Assembly (NCBI GenBank): GCA_014763615.1
Contig: JACXVB010000025.1
Coordinates: 1-39,473, forward strand
Reading direction: 5' to 3'
Origin: Sphingobacteriales bacterium
Lineage (GTDB): Bacteria > Bacteroidota > Bacteroidia > Sphingobacteriales > Sphingobacteriaceae
DNA: 39,473 nucleotides
How positions within the stretch are numbered: the first letter of the stretch is position 1; every line of letters starts with the position of its first letter. The notes below the pieces were generated by a model. That model saw nothing but the letters and a program-made list of their open reading frames with translations, was not told the origin of the DNA and did not search any database. This document shows positions 7,035 through 16,901 of the stretch, piece after piece. The position numbers and the translations under genes were made by a program.

Positions 7035-8064
7035 GTGCAGAATCTGTGTTTACCCATTTAAATTCTGGAACAGGCTTTAGGTTAATGAGCTTCCCTTTTT
7101 GCCATAACTTCAACTCTTGCTTCAAATTTTTCTGATTTATTTTGGTGATGGAGGCATCGTCTAAATCAGATAAATCTGGTTTTCCAGCGTTTACCCAAGC
7201 AGTGTACCAATAGCCAGAGGTATAATAAATAGCTGCCCTAAGTCTTCGCTCTAATAAACCATTTAAGTTTTGATGCAAGGTTTTCACATAATCATCACTA
7301 AAATACCAATCGCCATATTGGTTTTTCACCACCTTATCCGTACTATCTAAACGATAAATATTCCTTTTCGGGAAGGTAGCTCTCAAATCAGCATCTGCTT
7401 TTAACAAAGTATCGGCAGCAGCATGAGTGGCAGCAATCATACGCCAAGTAGTTTGATTAATGTCTTTAAAGTAAGGAGCAGAACCCGTGTTTAGGTTGAT
7501 GGTTTTTCCAAACATTTCTAGCATTTCGCCTTCAAACAAAGCATGAATTCCCTTTTGATTGGTTAATTGTCCGTTATGATTAGATGATGTATGCAAAGGC
7601 ATATTGGCATCGCCAATGTAGTGGCCCATCGTGGCAGCAATAAACAGAATTTCGTTTTTGCTTTTCTTTCTGAAAGCATCAGTCAACTTATCTTGCAGCT
7701 CTTCAATAGTCCATGGTAATGAGCCTTTTTTACTTAAACTATCTTTATTCATGGTAGCAAAAGCCGTTTGATAATCTTTGGGCAAAGTTTGCAAAGCATT
7801 GGCTCCGTAATCTTCCAAATCGATATAATGACGAGGAAACTCTGCTTTATCGCCAATGGTATATTTCCTGATGTCTGGAACTACCGATTCTTCCGTCACA
7901 AAATCTGCATGATTATAAAAAAATGACCTCACGGGTTCTGGCAAAGCTAAAATTGCAGCATGGTTGATGTAATGATGACCCCAACTACCCCAAGCCCAAA
8001 CAAAACCCGCACTGCAACATAAAGCAACTCCAAGGAATAGTTTTTTTAATTGATTTCTTTTCAC
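7027..8064 (-). CDS. Zinc-dependent phospholipase C / S1-P1 nuclease-like secreted protein
   Basis: A secreted all-helical protein of the zinc-dependent phospholipase C/S1-P1 nuclease superfamily. After the signal peptide the mature protein should begin WGSWGHHYINHAA, where the N-terminal Trp and the following His are metal ligands. A second ligand cluster is GHYIGDANMPLHTSSNHNG, with later H and E/D residues in KGIHALFEGEM. I prefer GTG 8064 as the start: it gives a compact signal peptide (VKRNQLKKLFLGVAL...), while the upstream TTG at 8085 falls inside a predicted -7 box. It is the first gene of the operon running to 5007. Whether the substrate is lipid or nucleic acid is open. Confidence 0.8.
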   Translation of the reverse strand: MKRNQLKKLFLGVALCCSAGFVWAWGSWGHHYINHAAILALPEPVRSFFYNHADFVTEESVVPDIRKYTIGDKAEFPRHYIDLEDYGANALQTLPKDYQTAFATMNKDSLSKKGSLPWTIEELQDKLTDAFRKKSKNEILFIAATMGHYIGDANMPLHTSSNHNGQLTNQKGIHALFEGEMLEMFGKTINLNTGSAPYFKDINQTTWRMIAATHAAADTLLKADADLRATFPKRNIYRLDSTDKVVKNQYGDWYFSDDYVKTLHQNLNGLLERRLRAAIYYTSGYWYTAWVNAGKPDLSDLDDASITKINQKNLKQELKLWQKGKLINLKPVPEFKWVNTDSAHD

Positions 8065-8082
8065 AAATGATTTATTTAAACT

Positions 8083-8090
8083 CAAAGCTA
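8083..8090 (-). promoter_or_regulatory. -7 box upstream of the phospholipase-like gene
   Basis: The minus strand reads TAGCTTTG, matching TAnnTTTG. Transcription would begin near 8076, leaving a leader of about 12 nt before the GTG at 8064. A good -33 element is not visible, so this is a moderate call. It argues against the upstream TTG as the start codon. Confidence 0.45.
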
Positions 8091-8185
8091 AGCATTTGAT
8101 ACGCTTTTTAACATAAACTTATTGTTAAACATCAAGCTAAAAGACAGATTAAATTCCGAATTTTACAGGTCAAACTCAAACAATA

Positions 8186-9166
8186 ATGATGGAAATTACG
8201 CCAGAAATCAAAGAACGTTTAGAGAAACTTCAAGAAAAATATGCAGCCATGGGGCAGGATATGGTTTCTTATCTGGATGGTTTGCTTTACGCAGATTACC
8301 TCACCTATTGGGATTATATCCATTTGGATACTCTACTGAGTTTACAAACCCCAAAAACACCTTTCCCGGATGAGGAAATTTTCATCCTATATCATCAAAT
8401 CACAGAATTATATTTTAAATTGGTACTGCATGAGTGTAAGCAAATCACCGAAAAGGAAACTATTTCTGCTGATTTTTTTAGCTCCCGCTTAAAGCGGATG
8501 ATCAATTATTTTGAGGCTTTAACGCAATCATTTTCTATCATGATTGAGGGGATGGAGAAAGAGCAGTTTTTACAATTCAGGATGTCTTTACTGCCGGCAA
8601 GTGGTTTCCAAAGTGGGCAATATCGGATGATTGAGATTTATGCCACAGATTTTATCCATTTGGTAGCAAAAGACCAAAGAGAAGCTTTAAAAAATGAGCC
8701 CATCAAAAAACAATTTGATCAAATTTATTGGCAATATGGAGCCACAGAGCTATCCACAGGCAAACAAACCCTCACCTTAAAACAATTTTGGAAGAAATAC
8801 GCCAAAACTTTCCTCGATTTAGCAGAAAACGTCCAGGATAAAAATCTTTGGAAAATTTATCTACAATTGGAAGAAAAAGGATTGGCAAATCATGAAATTA
8901 AAAACTTGATGCGAGCTTTTGATGTGTTGGTGAACGTCAATTGGCCTTTGGTTCATTACAAATCTGCGGTGAGGTATTTACATCGCCAACCCGAAGAAAT
9001 TAGAGCCACAGGAGGCACTAATTGGCAAAAATATTTGCCTCCGCGTTTTCAAAAACGGATTTTTTATCCAGAATTATTAACCGACCAAGAGAAAGAAGAT
9101 TGGGGAAAAGCATGGGTAGAAGAAGTGTTACAGCAATCTAACAAAAATCAATCAACAAATTTGTAA
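8186..9166 (+). CDS. kynA: Tryptophan 2,3-dioxygenase family protein
   Basis: A 326-aa heme dioxygenase of the TDO family, opening the indole ring of tryptophan to N-formylkynurenine as the first step of the kynurenine pathway. Family signatures are LYHQITELYFKLVLHE near residue 70, PASGFQSGQYRMIE at the heme/substrate site, and near the C-terminus NWPLVHYKSAVRYL with the probable axial His, followed by the loop ATGGTNWQKYLP. Start ATG 8186 is followed at once by a second ATG (8189), either of which may be used. The branched-chain aminotransferase gene begins 26 bp downstream on the same strand; no other kynurenine genes are in the window. Confidence 0.92.
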   Translation: MMEITPEIKERLEKLQEKYAAMGQDMVSYLDGLLYADYLTYWDYIHLDTLLSLQTPKTPFPDEEIFILYHQITELYFKLVLHECKQITEKETISADFFSSRLKRMINYFEALTQSFSIMIEGMEKEQFLQFRMSLLPASGFQSGQYRMIEIYATDFIHLVAKDQREALKNEPIKKQFDQIYWQYGATELSTGKQTLTLKQFWKKYAKTFLDLAENVQDKNLWKIYLQLEEKGLANHEIKNLMRAFDVLVNVNWPLVHYKSAVRYLHRQPEEIRATGGTNWQKYLPPRFQKRIFYPELLTDQEKEDWGKAWVEEVLQQSNKNQSTNL

Positions 9167-9192
9167 ATTGCGATTTGCAAAATAGAAAAGAT

Positions 9193-10257
9193 ATGATCGA
9201 TACATTAGACCTTAAAATCACCAAATCAACCAGCTCTAAACTAGCTGGTATCGATTTTGAAAAACTGCCTTTTGGTAAAACTTTTTCAGACCACATGCTC
9301 ATGGCAGATTACGCAGATGGCGAATGGAAAAACTTTGAAATTGTGCCTTATGGCGAGATTGGTTTAAGTCCGGCGATTTCTGCTTTGCATTATGGACAAG
9401 CATTTTTTGAAGGCTTAAAAGCTTATAAACATGCTGATGGTAAAGTATCTATTTTCCGTCCGGATAGAAACGCTATTCGTTTCAATAAATCTGCGGAAAG
9501 ATTGTGTATGCCCTCACTTCCTGAAGAAATTTTTTGCCAATGTTTGGCCGCTTTGGTGGATGTAGATAAAGATTGGATTCCAAATAAAGAAAACTACTCT
9601 TTATACATCCGCCCATTTATGTTTGCTACAGATCCATTTTTAGGTGTAGCACCATCTACAACTTATAAATTTATGGTGATTACCGGACCAACTGGACCCT
9701 ATTTCTCTAAAAACTTAAAAGTTAAAATTGAGACAGAATTTACTAGAGCCAGCGAAGGTGGTTTCGGCTACGCTAAAGCCGCCGGAAATTATGGCGGAAC
9801 CATGTTGCCTGCTAAAAAAGCCATGGAGCAAGGTTTTGATCAATTAATTTGGACCGATGCAAAAAACCATGAATATATTGAAGAAATGGGTGCTGCTAAC
9901 GTGATGTTTGTGATTGATGGAAAATTAGTTACCCCCTCTACCAGAGACACCATTTTAAATGGCGTTACCAGAGCAAGTATCATTGAGCTAGCCAAAGATT
10001 TTGGGATGGAAGTAGAAGAACGCAGAGTTTCTGTTAAAGAAGTAACCGAGGCGATTAATAATGGAACTTGTACTGACGCCTTTGGTGCTGGAACTGCGGC
10101 TACCATTGCTCAAGTAGCAGAAATTGTACATGAAGGAAAATCCTATTTATTACCAGATCCATCAACATCTGTTTTTGCCGCTAAAATCAGAAAAGCTTTA
10201 GACGATATTAAATACGGCAGAGTAGAAGATTTAAAAGGTTGGAATTATATGGTTTAG
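9193..10257 (+). CDS. ilvE: Branched-chain amino acid aminotransferase
   Basis: A 354-aa fold-type IV PLP aminotransferase that interconverts Leu, Ile and Val with their 2-oxo acids. Seen are ALHYGQAFFEGLKAY near residue 75 (substrate and PLP loop), ERLCMPSLPEE, GFGYAKAAGNYGG carrying the Schiff-base Lys, EEMGAANVMF and the glycine-rich TDAFGAGTAATI near the C-terminus. The length is normal for the family. ATG 9193 is preferred over the TTG at 9175, which would extend into the gap after the dioxygenase. A strong terminator follows 30 bp after the stop. Confidence 0.95.
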   Translation: MIDTLDLKITKSTSSKLAGIDFEKLPFGKTFSDHMLMADYADGEWKNFEIVPYGEIGLSPAISALHYGQAFFEGLKAYKHADGKVSIFRPDRNAIRFNKSAERLCMPSLPEEIFCQCLAALVDVDKDWIPNKENYSLYIRPFMFATDPFLGVAPSTTYKFMVITGPTGPYFSKNLKVKIETEFTRASEGGFGYAKAAGNYGGTMLPAKKAMEQGFDQLIWTDAKNHEYIEEMGAANVMFVIDGKLVTPSTRDTILNGVTRASIIELAKDFGMEVEERRVSVKEVTEAINNGTCTDAFGAGTAATIAQVAEIVHEGKSYLLPDPSTSVFAAKIRKALDDIKYGRVEDLKGWNYMV

Positions 10258-10287
10258 TTTTTTGTTAGAGCCAAGATAAAAGAATAA

Positions 10288-10323
10288 AGAGCCAAGACTG
10301 ATTAGTTTTGGCTCTTTTTTGTT
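10288..10323 (+). terminator. Intrinsic terminator after ilvE
   Basis: A 12-bp stem (AGAGCCAAGACT, loop GATT, AGTTTTGGCTCT, with one G-U pair) is followed by a T run to 10323. It lies between the converging ilvE and serine-hydrolase genes. A-rich sequence on the left side (10278-10288) may let it work on the minus strand too. Confidence 0.9.
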
Positions 10324-10328
10324 TGATG

Positions 10329-11639
10329 TTACTTTTTAATACTTATCCCTTTATCTAAAGCATCGTTTACCAATTTTTCAAACTGGCTGGTTAATTCTCT
10401 GCTATGAATTGCAGGATAAACTTGTGTCATTAAAATTGATATAGATTTTCTTTCGGGGTCAATCCAGAAGAAGGTATTAAATGCTCCACTCCAACTTAAC
10501 GTTCCTACACTTTCTCCATTTTTAACGCCTTCTTTTGTAGCAATTTGAAATCCTAGACCAAATTTATTTTTTCCAACATTTAAGTCTCCAATCTGATTTT
10601 TGGTCATTAAAGCTACGGTTTCGGGTTGTAGAATTACCTTTCCGTTAAAAGCCCCATCGTTTAAAATCATCTGACAAAACTTGGCATAATCTTCTACCGT
10701 AGAGCTCAATCCAGAACCTCCTGAAAAATAAGTTCTAGCGCCTTCAATTGGATAATTCACATGGTAACCTTGGCTTACCGGAGGTAATCTTTCTAATCTC
10801 CCCTCTTTAGTTTCGGCATACATTACTGTTAAACGGTTCGCCTTTTCTGCCGGAATAAAGAAAAAAGTATTATCCATTCCTAATGGCTTTAAAATAGTTT
10901 CTGTAACGTATTCTGCCAGATTTTTGCCACTCGCTTTTTCAATCACATCACCTAAAACATCAATACTTAATCCATAAAAGAATGTGGTGTTGGGTTGAAC
11001 TGCTAGTGGTAATGTTCCCAATTTTTTCATTTTTTCGTCAATAGTTACCTGATCGGTAACAGCTAAGTCAGGGATTCCATTTTTCTTATAAATCATCCCT
11101 AACATCGGATTAATAAATCCAATTCCCGAAGTATGCGTCATTAAATTTTTGATGGTAATAGAAGATTTAGCATCAACGGTAGTGTAAGTTGTATCGCTTT
11201 TATCAAAAGTGGCTATCACCTTCATGTTTTTAAATTCGGGAATATATTTCGAAACCGGATCGTCTAGTTTCAATTTACCTTCTTCAACCAATTTCATAGC
11301 TGCGGCTGTCACAATGGGCTTTGTCATTGATGCAATCCTAAACTCGGTAAGTGGGCTCATCAAAGCTTTAGTTTCTCTATCTCTAAAGCCAAATCCTTTA
11401 TCGTAAATTACTTTACCATCAACCGCAACCAAAGCAGTTGCGCCTGCCATCCAATTACGGATTAATCCGGTAGCAATTAAACTATCAATCCTGTCTAAGT
11501 TTTTCTGATCAATATTTAATCTTTTCAGATTAGTAGCGGGTTCTAAACCGTTTGTAATTTTCGGGGTACAAGCATTAAAGCCAAAAATTAGGGCCAATGC
11601 TAACGTTGAAATTTGGATACTTTTTTTAATCACTGACAT
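10329..11639 (-). CDS. Serine hydrolase, class C beta-lactamase-like lipoprotein
   Basis: A 436-aa protein of the beta-lactamase/esterase family (PF00144). An N-terminal lipoprotein signal ends in FGFNAC, so it should be lipid-anchored. The catalytic SxxK is S104-MT-K107 (FRIASMTKP), the YxN-like position is Y222 in FFYGLS, and the third motif is LSWSGAFNT. The hydrophobic block TAAAMKLVEEGKLKLDDPVS is standard for the family. Such proteins are usually esterases, D-aminopeptidases or PBP-like enzymes rather than antibiotic-resistance enzymes. It lies 5 bp after the AsmA-like gene and probably shares its transcript. Confidence 0.9.
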   Translation of the reverse strand: MSVIKKSIQISTLALALIFGFNACTPKITNGLEPATNLKRLNIDQKNLDRIDSLIATGLIRNWMAGATALVAVDGKVIYDKGFGFRDRETKALMSPLTEFRIASMTKPIVTAAAMKLVEEGKLKLDDPVSKYIPEFKNMKVIATFDKSDTTYTTVDAKSSITIKNLMTHTSGIGFINPMLGMIYKKNGIPDLAVTDQVTIDEKMKKLGTLPLAVQPNTTFFYGLSIDVLGDVIEKASGKNLAEYVTETILKPLGMDNTFFFIPAEKANRLTVMYAETKEGRLERLPPVSQGYHVNYPIEGARTYFSGGSGLSSTVEDYAKFCQMILNDGAFNGKVILQPETVALMTKNQIGDLNVGKNKFGLGFQIATKEGVKNGESVGTLSWSGAFNTFFWIDPERKSISILMTQVYPAIHSRELTSQFEKLVNDALDKGISIKK

Positions 11640-11644
11640 ATATT

Positions 11645-13441
11645 TTAATCTTCTTGTTGGTCAGCTCTCTGCTGCTGACGTTCTAATCTTCTTTGTTCTC
11701 TATGGGCTTTGGCATCTTTAAAATCCTCTGCTCTTTGTAAAAAACGTTTTTCTTTCTCTTCTGTAATCCCTACACTTTGTTTAACGCCTATGTAAATGGC
11801 CTTCCACATTAAGTTAAAAAATGAAGCTTCAAGCGGTCGTTCGCAATAAGGGTGAACCACTCTTAAAGGTTGGTTTCCGGCAGGGTTAGCGGCTTCAACC
11901 AATAAAGCATTAGCAAATAAAGAAATTAAACCCATTTTTTTAAAATTATCTCTTTCACCTCGCTTCATCAACACCAAGTTTAAATCGCTGTAATGCAATT
12001 TTAAAGTTCCTTCGGCTTTATTCAAATTTCCTTTAAAATCAAAATCCATTCTGTTAATCTTTCCAGAACTAGTCATCAACATGGCTAAAGGTTTAGTAAT
12101 TGGGTTAAGTACAGATGTATTCATACTACCCAAAAAACCGCTATAGCTAAAAGAAGCCAATGGATCTGTTAAATCAAAAGTGAGGTGAATATTTAAATCT
12201 CCTTTACCCATTAATTTTGCTTCTAAATCTGCATTTGCGAGGTGATTTTTAAGTAAAGCCAACGAATCATTGGTCACGTTAAGTACATTTCCGTTGAGCT
12301 CACTAAAAACAACCGTTCCTTTACTTTCTGTTTTAGGATTGTACTCCGTATAACTCACATTGATGTTTTTAAACAAAACAGTATCTGCATTGATTCCCCA
12401 ACCTACTCTTTTTAAAGCAAATTGCGGGAAATTTCTGCCCTTATCTACACTCTTTTTAGGTTTATCACGATTAAGAAAAACCGAAAAATCGCCGTTTAAT
12501 ACTTGCAATTTTGAAGTAGAAACGGTTCTGCTTTCTATTAAATTGTTAAAATTGATTTTATCCACTAAAACAGAATCAAATAAAAACTGATAACGCTCTT
12601 GTTGCACATCAAAATGATTTGAAAACGCTATATCACCATACCGAGGGATTAAACTTACACCCGAAACTACAAACTGCTTTTTTTGTGTGGATAGGTAAGC
12701 ATGCTTAATATCCAAATGATACATAGAATCTGGCGTTGCATAAACATAATCGTTGATTTCTGCCTGAATGTCTTTAGTGCTAAAAAGTCTGTTACTATCC
12801 TTTTGCGAAGTAGAATCAATTAAAATATCTGTCATTCTAATATTCATCCGTCTTAAACTGATGGTTTTCGGGTTTTTTAAAGATTGATCAACATATTTAA
12901 AATCTACATCAGCTAAAAACAGAGTGCCCACCTTCAATTCTTTTAAAACACTTTTTAAACGATCAAAAGCTGTTCTATGATCTTCCGCATTTTTCTTTTT
13001 ATTCTTTAAACGAGCGTAATAAACCGTTAAAGAAGGTTCCTGAATGGTAATGTCTTTAATTTCTAGCTTTCTGTATCGATATACTTTTACTGGATTTACT
13101 TTTTTTAGAATGAGCTTAGTGATTTTTAACTCGAAGATATTTTCTGGTGCAATACCTTTCTTTCTCATCTGTTGATAAACCCTCAGATTGGGTCTGATGA
13201 AAATGCTATCTACATTTACTGTGCCTGTAAGAATGTTGACTCCAATGTTTTTAAAATCTACCCGATAAAGGCTATCAGAGGCATCAATCAGCGTATTTTG
13301 GATGGTCTGTTTGAGACGAGGCCTCCATTGCCGATTGAGATACCATGCAAAAAAACCCAAAATAATCCCCGAAATAACCACTATTACTAGCGTGAGCTTT
13401 AAGAATCGGAGTCTTTTTTTAGGTTTTTTGATGTCATCCAT
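11645..13441 (-). CDS. AsmA-like envelope protein with one N-terminal TM
   Basis: A 598-aa protein with a basic N-terminus, one TM helix at residues 13-33 and a long periplasmic part rich in short beta strands (patterns such as VNVDSIFIRPNL, KLEIKDITIQEPSL, GTLFLADVDFKYVD). This repetitive strand-plus-Asp pattern is typical of AsmA/DUF748/TamB-like proteins that span the envelope and are linked to outer-membrane lipid or protein transport. The C-terminal 50 residues are very polar and Arg/Gln-rich (repeats of RRLERQQQRADQQ type). The family assignment is by pattern only. Confidence 0.7.
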   Translation of the reverse strand: MDDIKKPKKRLRFLKLTLVIVVISGIILGFFAWYLNRQWRPRLKQTIQNTLIDASDSLYRVDFKNIGVNILTGTVNVDSIFIRPNLRVYQQMRKKGIAPENIFELKITKLILKKVNPVKVYRYRKLEIKDITIQEPSLTVYYARLKNKKKNAEDHRTAFDRLKSVLKELKVGTLFLADVDFKYVDQSLKNPKTISLRRMNIRMTDILIDSTSQKDSNRLFSTKDIQAEINDYVYATPDSMYHLDIKHAYLSTQKKQFVVSGVSLIPRYGDIAFSNHFDVQQERYQFLFDSVLVDKINFNNLIESRTVSTSKLQVLNGDFSVFLNRDKPKKSVDKGRNFPQFALKRVGWGINADTVLFKNINVSYTEYNPKTESKGTVVFSELNGNVLNVTNDSLALLKNHLANADLEAKLMGKGDLNIHLTFDLTDPLASFSYSGFLGSMNTSVLNPITKPLAMLMTSSGKINRMDFDFKGNLNKAEGTLKLHYSDLNLVLMKRGERDNFKKMGLISLFANALLVEAANPAGNQPLRVVHPYCERPLEASFFNLMWKAIYIGVKQSVGITEEKEKRFLQRAEDFKDAKAHREQRRLERQQQRADQQED

Positions 13442-13712
13442 TTTTTAAAGATAATCATTTCAAATATTCTACCACGGCAGATTTATCCAATTATTTCTTT
13501 GTTTCTTTTATTTATTTTAAGGATTTAACTATCTATTGATTAACCGGTTAAACAGGCAACATGATCAGGATGAAATTTAATGCCTTATTTTTTTCATTTA
13601 TTTGGTTTAATAAATGTCGCTTAAGTTTGCTACAAGGTTTTAATCCTTAAGCTCATTCAATTCAAGTATTTTGATGTTTTATTTAAATGTTTCTAGATTT
13701 TTTAATCTAAAC
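13442..13712. other. Intergenic region with a 12-bp palindrome
   Basis: There is no gene in this 271-bp AT-rich gap upstream of the AsmA-like gene. It contains the perfect palindrome TTAACCGGTTAA at 13540-13551, a possible binding site for a dimeric regulator of the downstream minus-strand genes. No clear promoter consensus was identified. Confidence 0.5.
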
Positions 13713-14939
13713 CTACAAATCCGAATGCAATTTCTCAAATCTTTTCACGCTGAGGCGTGAGCTAATCAATGATGCCATGAAAGAAATCACAAATACCGTG
13801 AAAAACACCAGTACAAAATCTGGGATTCTTAAATCCATAGGATAGGAGTTGATTACCATATTTTGATCTCCCATAGCGATGAAACCAAATTTCATTTGTA
13901 AATAGGAAAAAACAGCCCCTATTCCTAAACCAGCTATGCATCCCAAGAAAGAAATCATCAACCCTTCTAATAAAAAGATTTGGCGTATCATGCTTTTTCC
14001 GGCTCCTAAACTGCTTAAAATGGCGATATCTTTTTGCTTGTCAATCACCAACATGGTTAAAGAACCTACAATATTAAAAGTAGCAATGAGCAATACAAAG
14101 GTGAGAATCAAATAAACCGCCCATTTTTCTGAATTTAATATTTTATATAGCAAAGCGTTTTGTTGGATACGATCTTTCACTATAAATTGTTTCCCTAATT
14201 TACTTTGCAACTCATCTCTGATTAGGTCTGCATCATCAGGATTTTTAAGCGTTACTTCGGCAGCACTCACATTTTTTGGCTCTGCCAATAATTCTCTCGC
14301 CAAACTAATTGGAATAATCACTTGATTATCTGAATCTTGATTTGATTCAAAAACACCCACTGGATGTAAATACCTAGCCACAAATTCACTCTCCGGACCA
14401 AAACTCATCCCGTTATTTTTATTTGGCGAGTAAATTTCAAGTATCCTGAGCTGATCATTAATATTGATTCCCAAAGTATATTGCACCGTAGAACCTACCA
14501 CGGCATAATCTCTACCGTCTTCATTTAAAATAAACTCTCCTTGAACTAGCGTAGAATCCAGATCCTTATTCTTCAAAAAATCGTTACTCACCCCTTTTAT
14601 TACTCCAATATATTGCTGGTTGCCATAACGTAAAAGCGCTTTTTCTTGTAAAACATCAGTATAAATAGCTACTCTTTTATCCTTTCTGAAACTAAGAAGT
14701 GTAGCATTATTGGGGTCGAAAGTTTTACCTTTTGTAGGCTCTATTCTAAGATCTGACGTGAGGGTGTTTGATAAAGAAATTACCAGATGTTCTAAACCAT
14801 TAAAAGCCGATAAAATGATGATTAATGCAGCACTCCCCACAAAAACACCCAGCATAGAAATGCCAGAAATAATGTTAATGGCGTTGGTTGACTTTTTAGA
14901 AAAAAGATATCTTTTTGCGATGTAAAAAGCCGTTTTCAC
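13713..14939 (-). CDS. FtsX-like ABC transporter permease (LolC/LolE type)
   Basis: A 408-aa permease with one N-terminal TM (residues 18-48), a large periplasmic MacB-like core and three C-terminal TMs, the usual LolC/E layout. Typical segments are FYIAKRYLFSKKSTNAINII at the start and KQKDIAILSSLGAGKSMIRQIFLLEGL before the penultimate helix. Bacteroidota carry such single permeases for lipoprotein release, usually with the ATPase encoded elsewhere; no ATPase is nearby. The start is GTG 14939, 3 bp after the stop of the metallo-hydrolase gene. Confidence 0.88.
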   Translation of the reverse strand: MKTAFYIAKRYLFSKKSTNAINIISGISMLGVFVGSAALIIILSAFNGLEHLVISLSNTLTSDLRIEPTKGKTFDPNNATLLSFRKDKRVAIYTDVLQEKALLRYGNQQYIGVIKGVSNDFLKNKDLDSTLVQGEFILNEDGRDYAVVGSTVQYTLGININDQLRILEIYSPNKNNGMSFGPESEFVARYLHPVGVFESNQDSDNQVIIPISLARELLAEPKNVSAAEVTLKNPDDADLIRDELQSKLGKQFIVKDRIQQNALLYKILNSEKWAVYLILTFVLLIATFNIVGSLTMLVIDKQKDIAILSSLGAGKSMIRQIFLLEGLMISFLGCIAGLGIGAVFSYLQMKFGFIAMGDQNMVINSYPMDLRIPDFVLVFFTVFVISFMASLISSRLSVKRFEKLHSDL

Positions 14940-14942
14940 CTT

Positions 14943-15584
14943 TTAATGATTAAAAAATGGATTGTATAATTTCTCAAAACCAATGGTGGTGAAAGGCCCG
15001 TGTCCGGGATATACTTTTACCTCATCTGGCAGCGTAAACAATTGATTTTTGATACTACTGATCAAAATTTCATAATTTCCGCCGGGTAAATCTGTACGAC
15101 CGATACTGCCTTTAAAAAGTACATCACCACCTATTAATAAAGCATCGGCTTTGCTGTAAAAGCAAAGGTGAGCAGGCGAATGACCAGGCGCAAACAGAAT
15201 TTCTAAATCGGTTTTACCGAAAGAAATTTTACCTGATGAAGGCAAAAACACTTCTGGCTCAGGAGATAAATCGTACCGGATGCCTTGCTGCGGAGCATAA
15301 GCGGGTACAGCTTGCAACATTTGTAATTCGCCTTCATGAAATTGAGGCTTTAATCCGTACTGATCAAAAATGAATTGATTACCCAAAACATGATCGATAT
15401 GACAATGGGTATTAAGCAATAAAACAGGTTTTAAATTCTGATTTTTGATATAATTAACTACTGCATTTTGTTCTGATGCAGTGTACATTCCTGGATCAAT
15501 GATGACACACTCATTTGTATCATCACTTAAGATATAAGTATTCTCCTGATAAGGATTATTGATAAAAACTTTTAAATCTATCAT
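14943..15584 (-). CDS. MBL-fold hydrolase, hydroxyacylglutathione hydrolase-like
   Basis: A 213-aa metallo-beta-lactamase fold enzyme close to glyoxalase II-like proteins. The binuclear metal ligands are visible: NTHCHIDHVLGN, APGHSPAHLCFY, GGDVLFKGSIGRTDLPGG and VYPGHGPFTTIG. It probably hydrolyses a thioester such as an S-acyl thiol, but the true substrate in Bacteroidota is uncertain. I take ATG 15584, because this gives a four-base ATGA overlap with the stop of the upstream alpha/beta hydrolase; ATG 15599 (MDFNE...) is a possible longer start. Confidence 0.88.
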   Translation of the reverse strand: MIDLKVFINNPYQENTYILSDDTNECVIIDPGMYTASEQNAVVNYIKNQNLKPVLLLNTHCHIDHVLGNQFIFDQYGLKPQFHEGELQMLQAVPAYAPQQGIRYDLSPEPEVFLPSSGKISFGKTDLEILFAPGHSPAHLCFYSKADALLIGGDVLFKGSIGRTDLPGGNYEILISSIKNQLFTLPDEVKVYPGHGPFTTIGFEKLYNPFFNH

Positions 15585-16894
15585 TTCATTAAAATCCATC
15601 CTACCATATCGTCTATCAAAGGTTGATCAACATGATTGGGTTCTTGATATTGCTTAGTAGTACCTTTTTCTGAAACAAATTCGAGTAGATGATTCAGCAT
15701 CGGATACAACTTCTCATCCACATTTTTCTTGCCCTTTAAAGCGCTTACCCAAAGGTTATAATCTTGCGTAGAAACTTGAAAATCATTGCCCCCTTGAATG
15801 ATAAAAATTCTTTGTTTTAACTTTTTAGCAATGGCCACCTGATCCATAGCGTTTAAATCTGCCCAATAAGCCGCTGGCAAACCTAACACAATAGAATCGG
15901 CAGGTAAACTGCTTGCCGTAATGGTTTTTGCAAAATTTAACTCTTTTATCGCTTGCTCTAATGCTACTTTTCCGGCTTTTGTAGTATCATTTCCTAGTTT
16001 GTAGAAATAATTATTTTGATCGATAGAAATATCTTCTAGCTTTCTGGCTGGAGCCGCTGCTAAAATAATTCCTTTTAAATCTGGCGCTAGTGTAGCAATT
16101 CTGGGCGCCAACATCCCCCCCAAACTATGTCCAAACAAATAAATTTGGTTAGAATCAGCTTCAGCAACTTGCTTTGCGTAATGGATAACCGCCAAGGCAT
16201 CATCTATAACTTCTTGCTTTGCAGTAAAAACACTATCAAACTCATGAGGATAAAGCACTGTTCTTTTCACGTATCGAATAGAAGCGATACCTTTAGAAGC
16301 TAACCCAACTGCAATATCTTTAAATGGTTTTTGCGCTCCAATGCTTTCGTCCATATCTGCCGGACCAGAGCCATGCACCAACACCACAATAGGAACTTTT
16401 ATACTATCTTTTGGTAAAGTAAGCATGGCTGGTAAAGTGTGTGAACCAGATGGTAAATTGATTAATTTCTCGGTATAACGTGATGGATCAGCATAAATTG
16501 GCAACTTATAAGCTACATCAGCTTGCTTGGGCAGGATAAAAAATCCTACTAATTTTTGAGCTTTGTTAAACACAAATTGAAACGCCTGAGTATCTTTAGT
16601 GAACTTACATTTTAAAATCACAATTTGATAATCATCCTGAGCTTTATTTTGTGCTCCTTCTACCGATTCAAATTTTCCAAGTTCGGCTTGTAACTGTGTC
16701 CAAATTTTTTGCAGCGTTGCTGGCGGAACTTTATCCTTTACAGAAGCATCAAAAAAATCTTGAGCCGCCGTAAAATTCCCTTGTTCTAGCTGATCAAAAA
16801 AATCATTTGCGGTATTAATGTAGGTAAGGATATTTTGTGCAAAAGTTGCTGTTCCAAATAATAAAGCTATGAGCAAAAAGCTATATTTTCTCAT
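15581..16894 (-). CDS. Secreted alpha/beta hydrolase with N-terminal DUF3887 domain
   Basis: A 437-aa protein: signal peptide (MRKYSFLLIALLFGTATFAQ), a DUF3887-like domain at residues 25-120 (ANDFFDQLEQGNFTAAQDFF...), then an alpha/beta hydrolase. The oxyanion region is LVHGSGPADMDES, the nucleophile elbow GHSLGG, the acid probably the Asp in IQGGNDFQV and the His in MLNHLLE. It is a likely esterase or peptidase of the envelope. The start may also be ATG 16909 (five more residues), which overlaps the gldD stop in an ATGATTAA arrangement. It is co-directional and coupled with the downstream MBL gene. Confidence 0.88.
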   Translation of the reverse strand: MRKYSFLLIALLFGTATFAQNILTYINTANDFFDQLEQGNFTAAQDFFDASVKDKVPPATLQKIWTQLQAELGKFESVEGAQNKAQDDYQIVILKCKFTKDTQAFQFVFNKAQKLVGFFILPKQADVAYKLPIYADPSRYTEKLINLPSGSHTLPAMLTLPKDSIKVPIVVLVHGSGPADMDESIGAQKPFKDIAVGLASKGIASIRYVKRTVLYPHEFDSVFTAKQEVIDDALAVIHYAKQVAEADSNQIYLFGHSLGGMLAPRIATLAPDLKGIILAAAPARKLEDISIDQNNYFYKLGNDTTKAGKVALEQAIKELNFAKTITASSLPADSIVLGLPAAYWADLNAMDQVAIAKKLKQRIFIIQGGNDFQVSTQDYNLWVSALKGKKNVDEKLYPMLNHLLEFVSEKGTTKQYQEPNHVDQPLIDDMVGWILMK

Positions 16895-16901
16895 TTTAGT
16901 T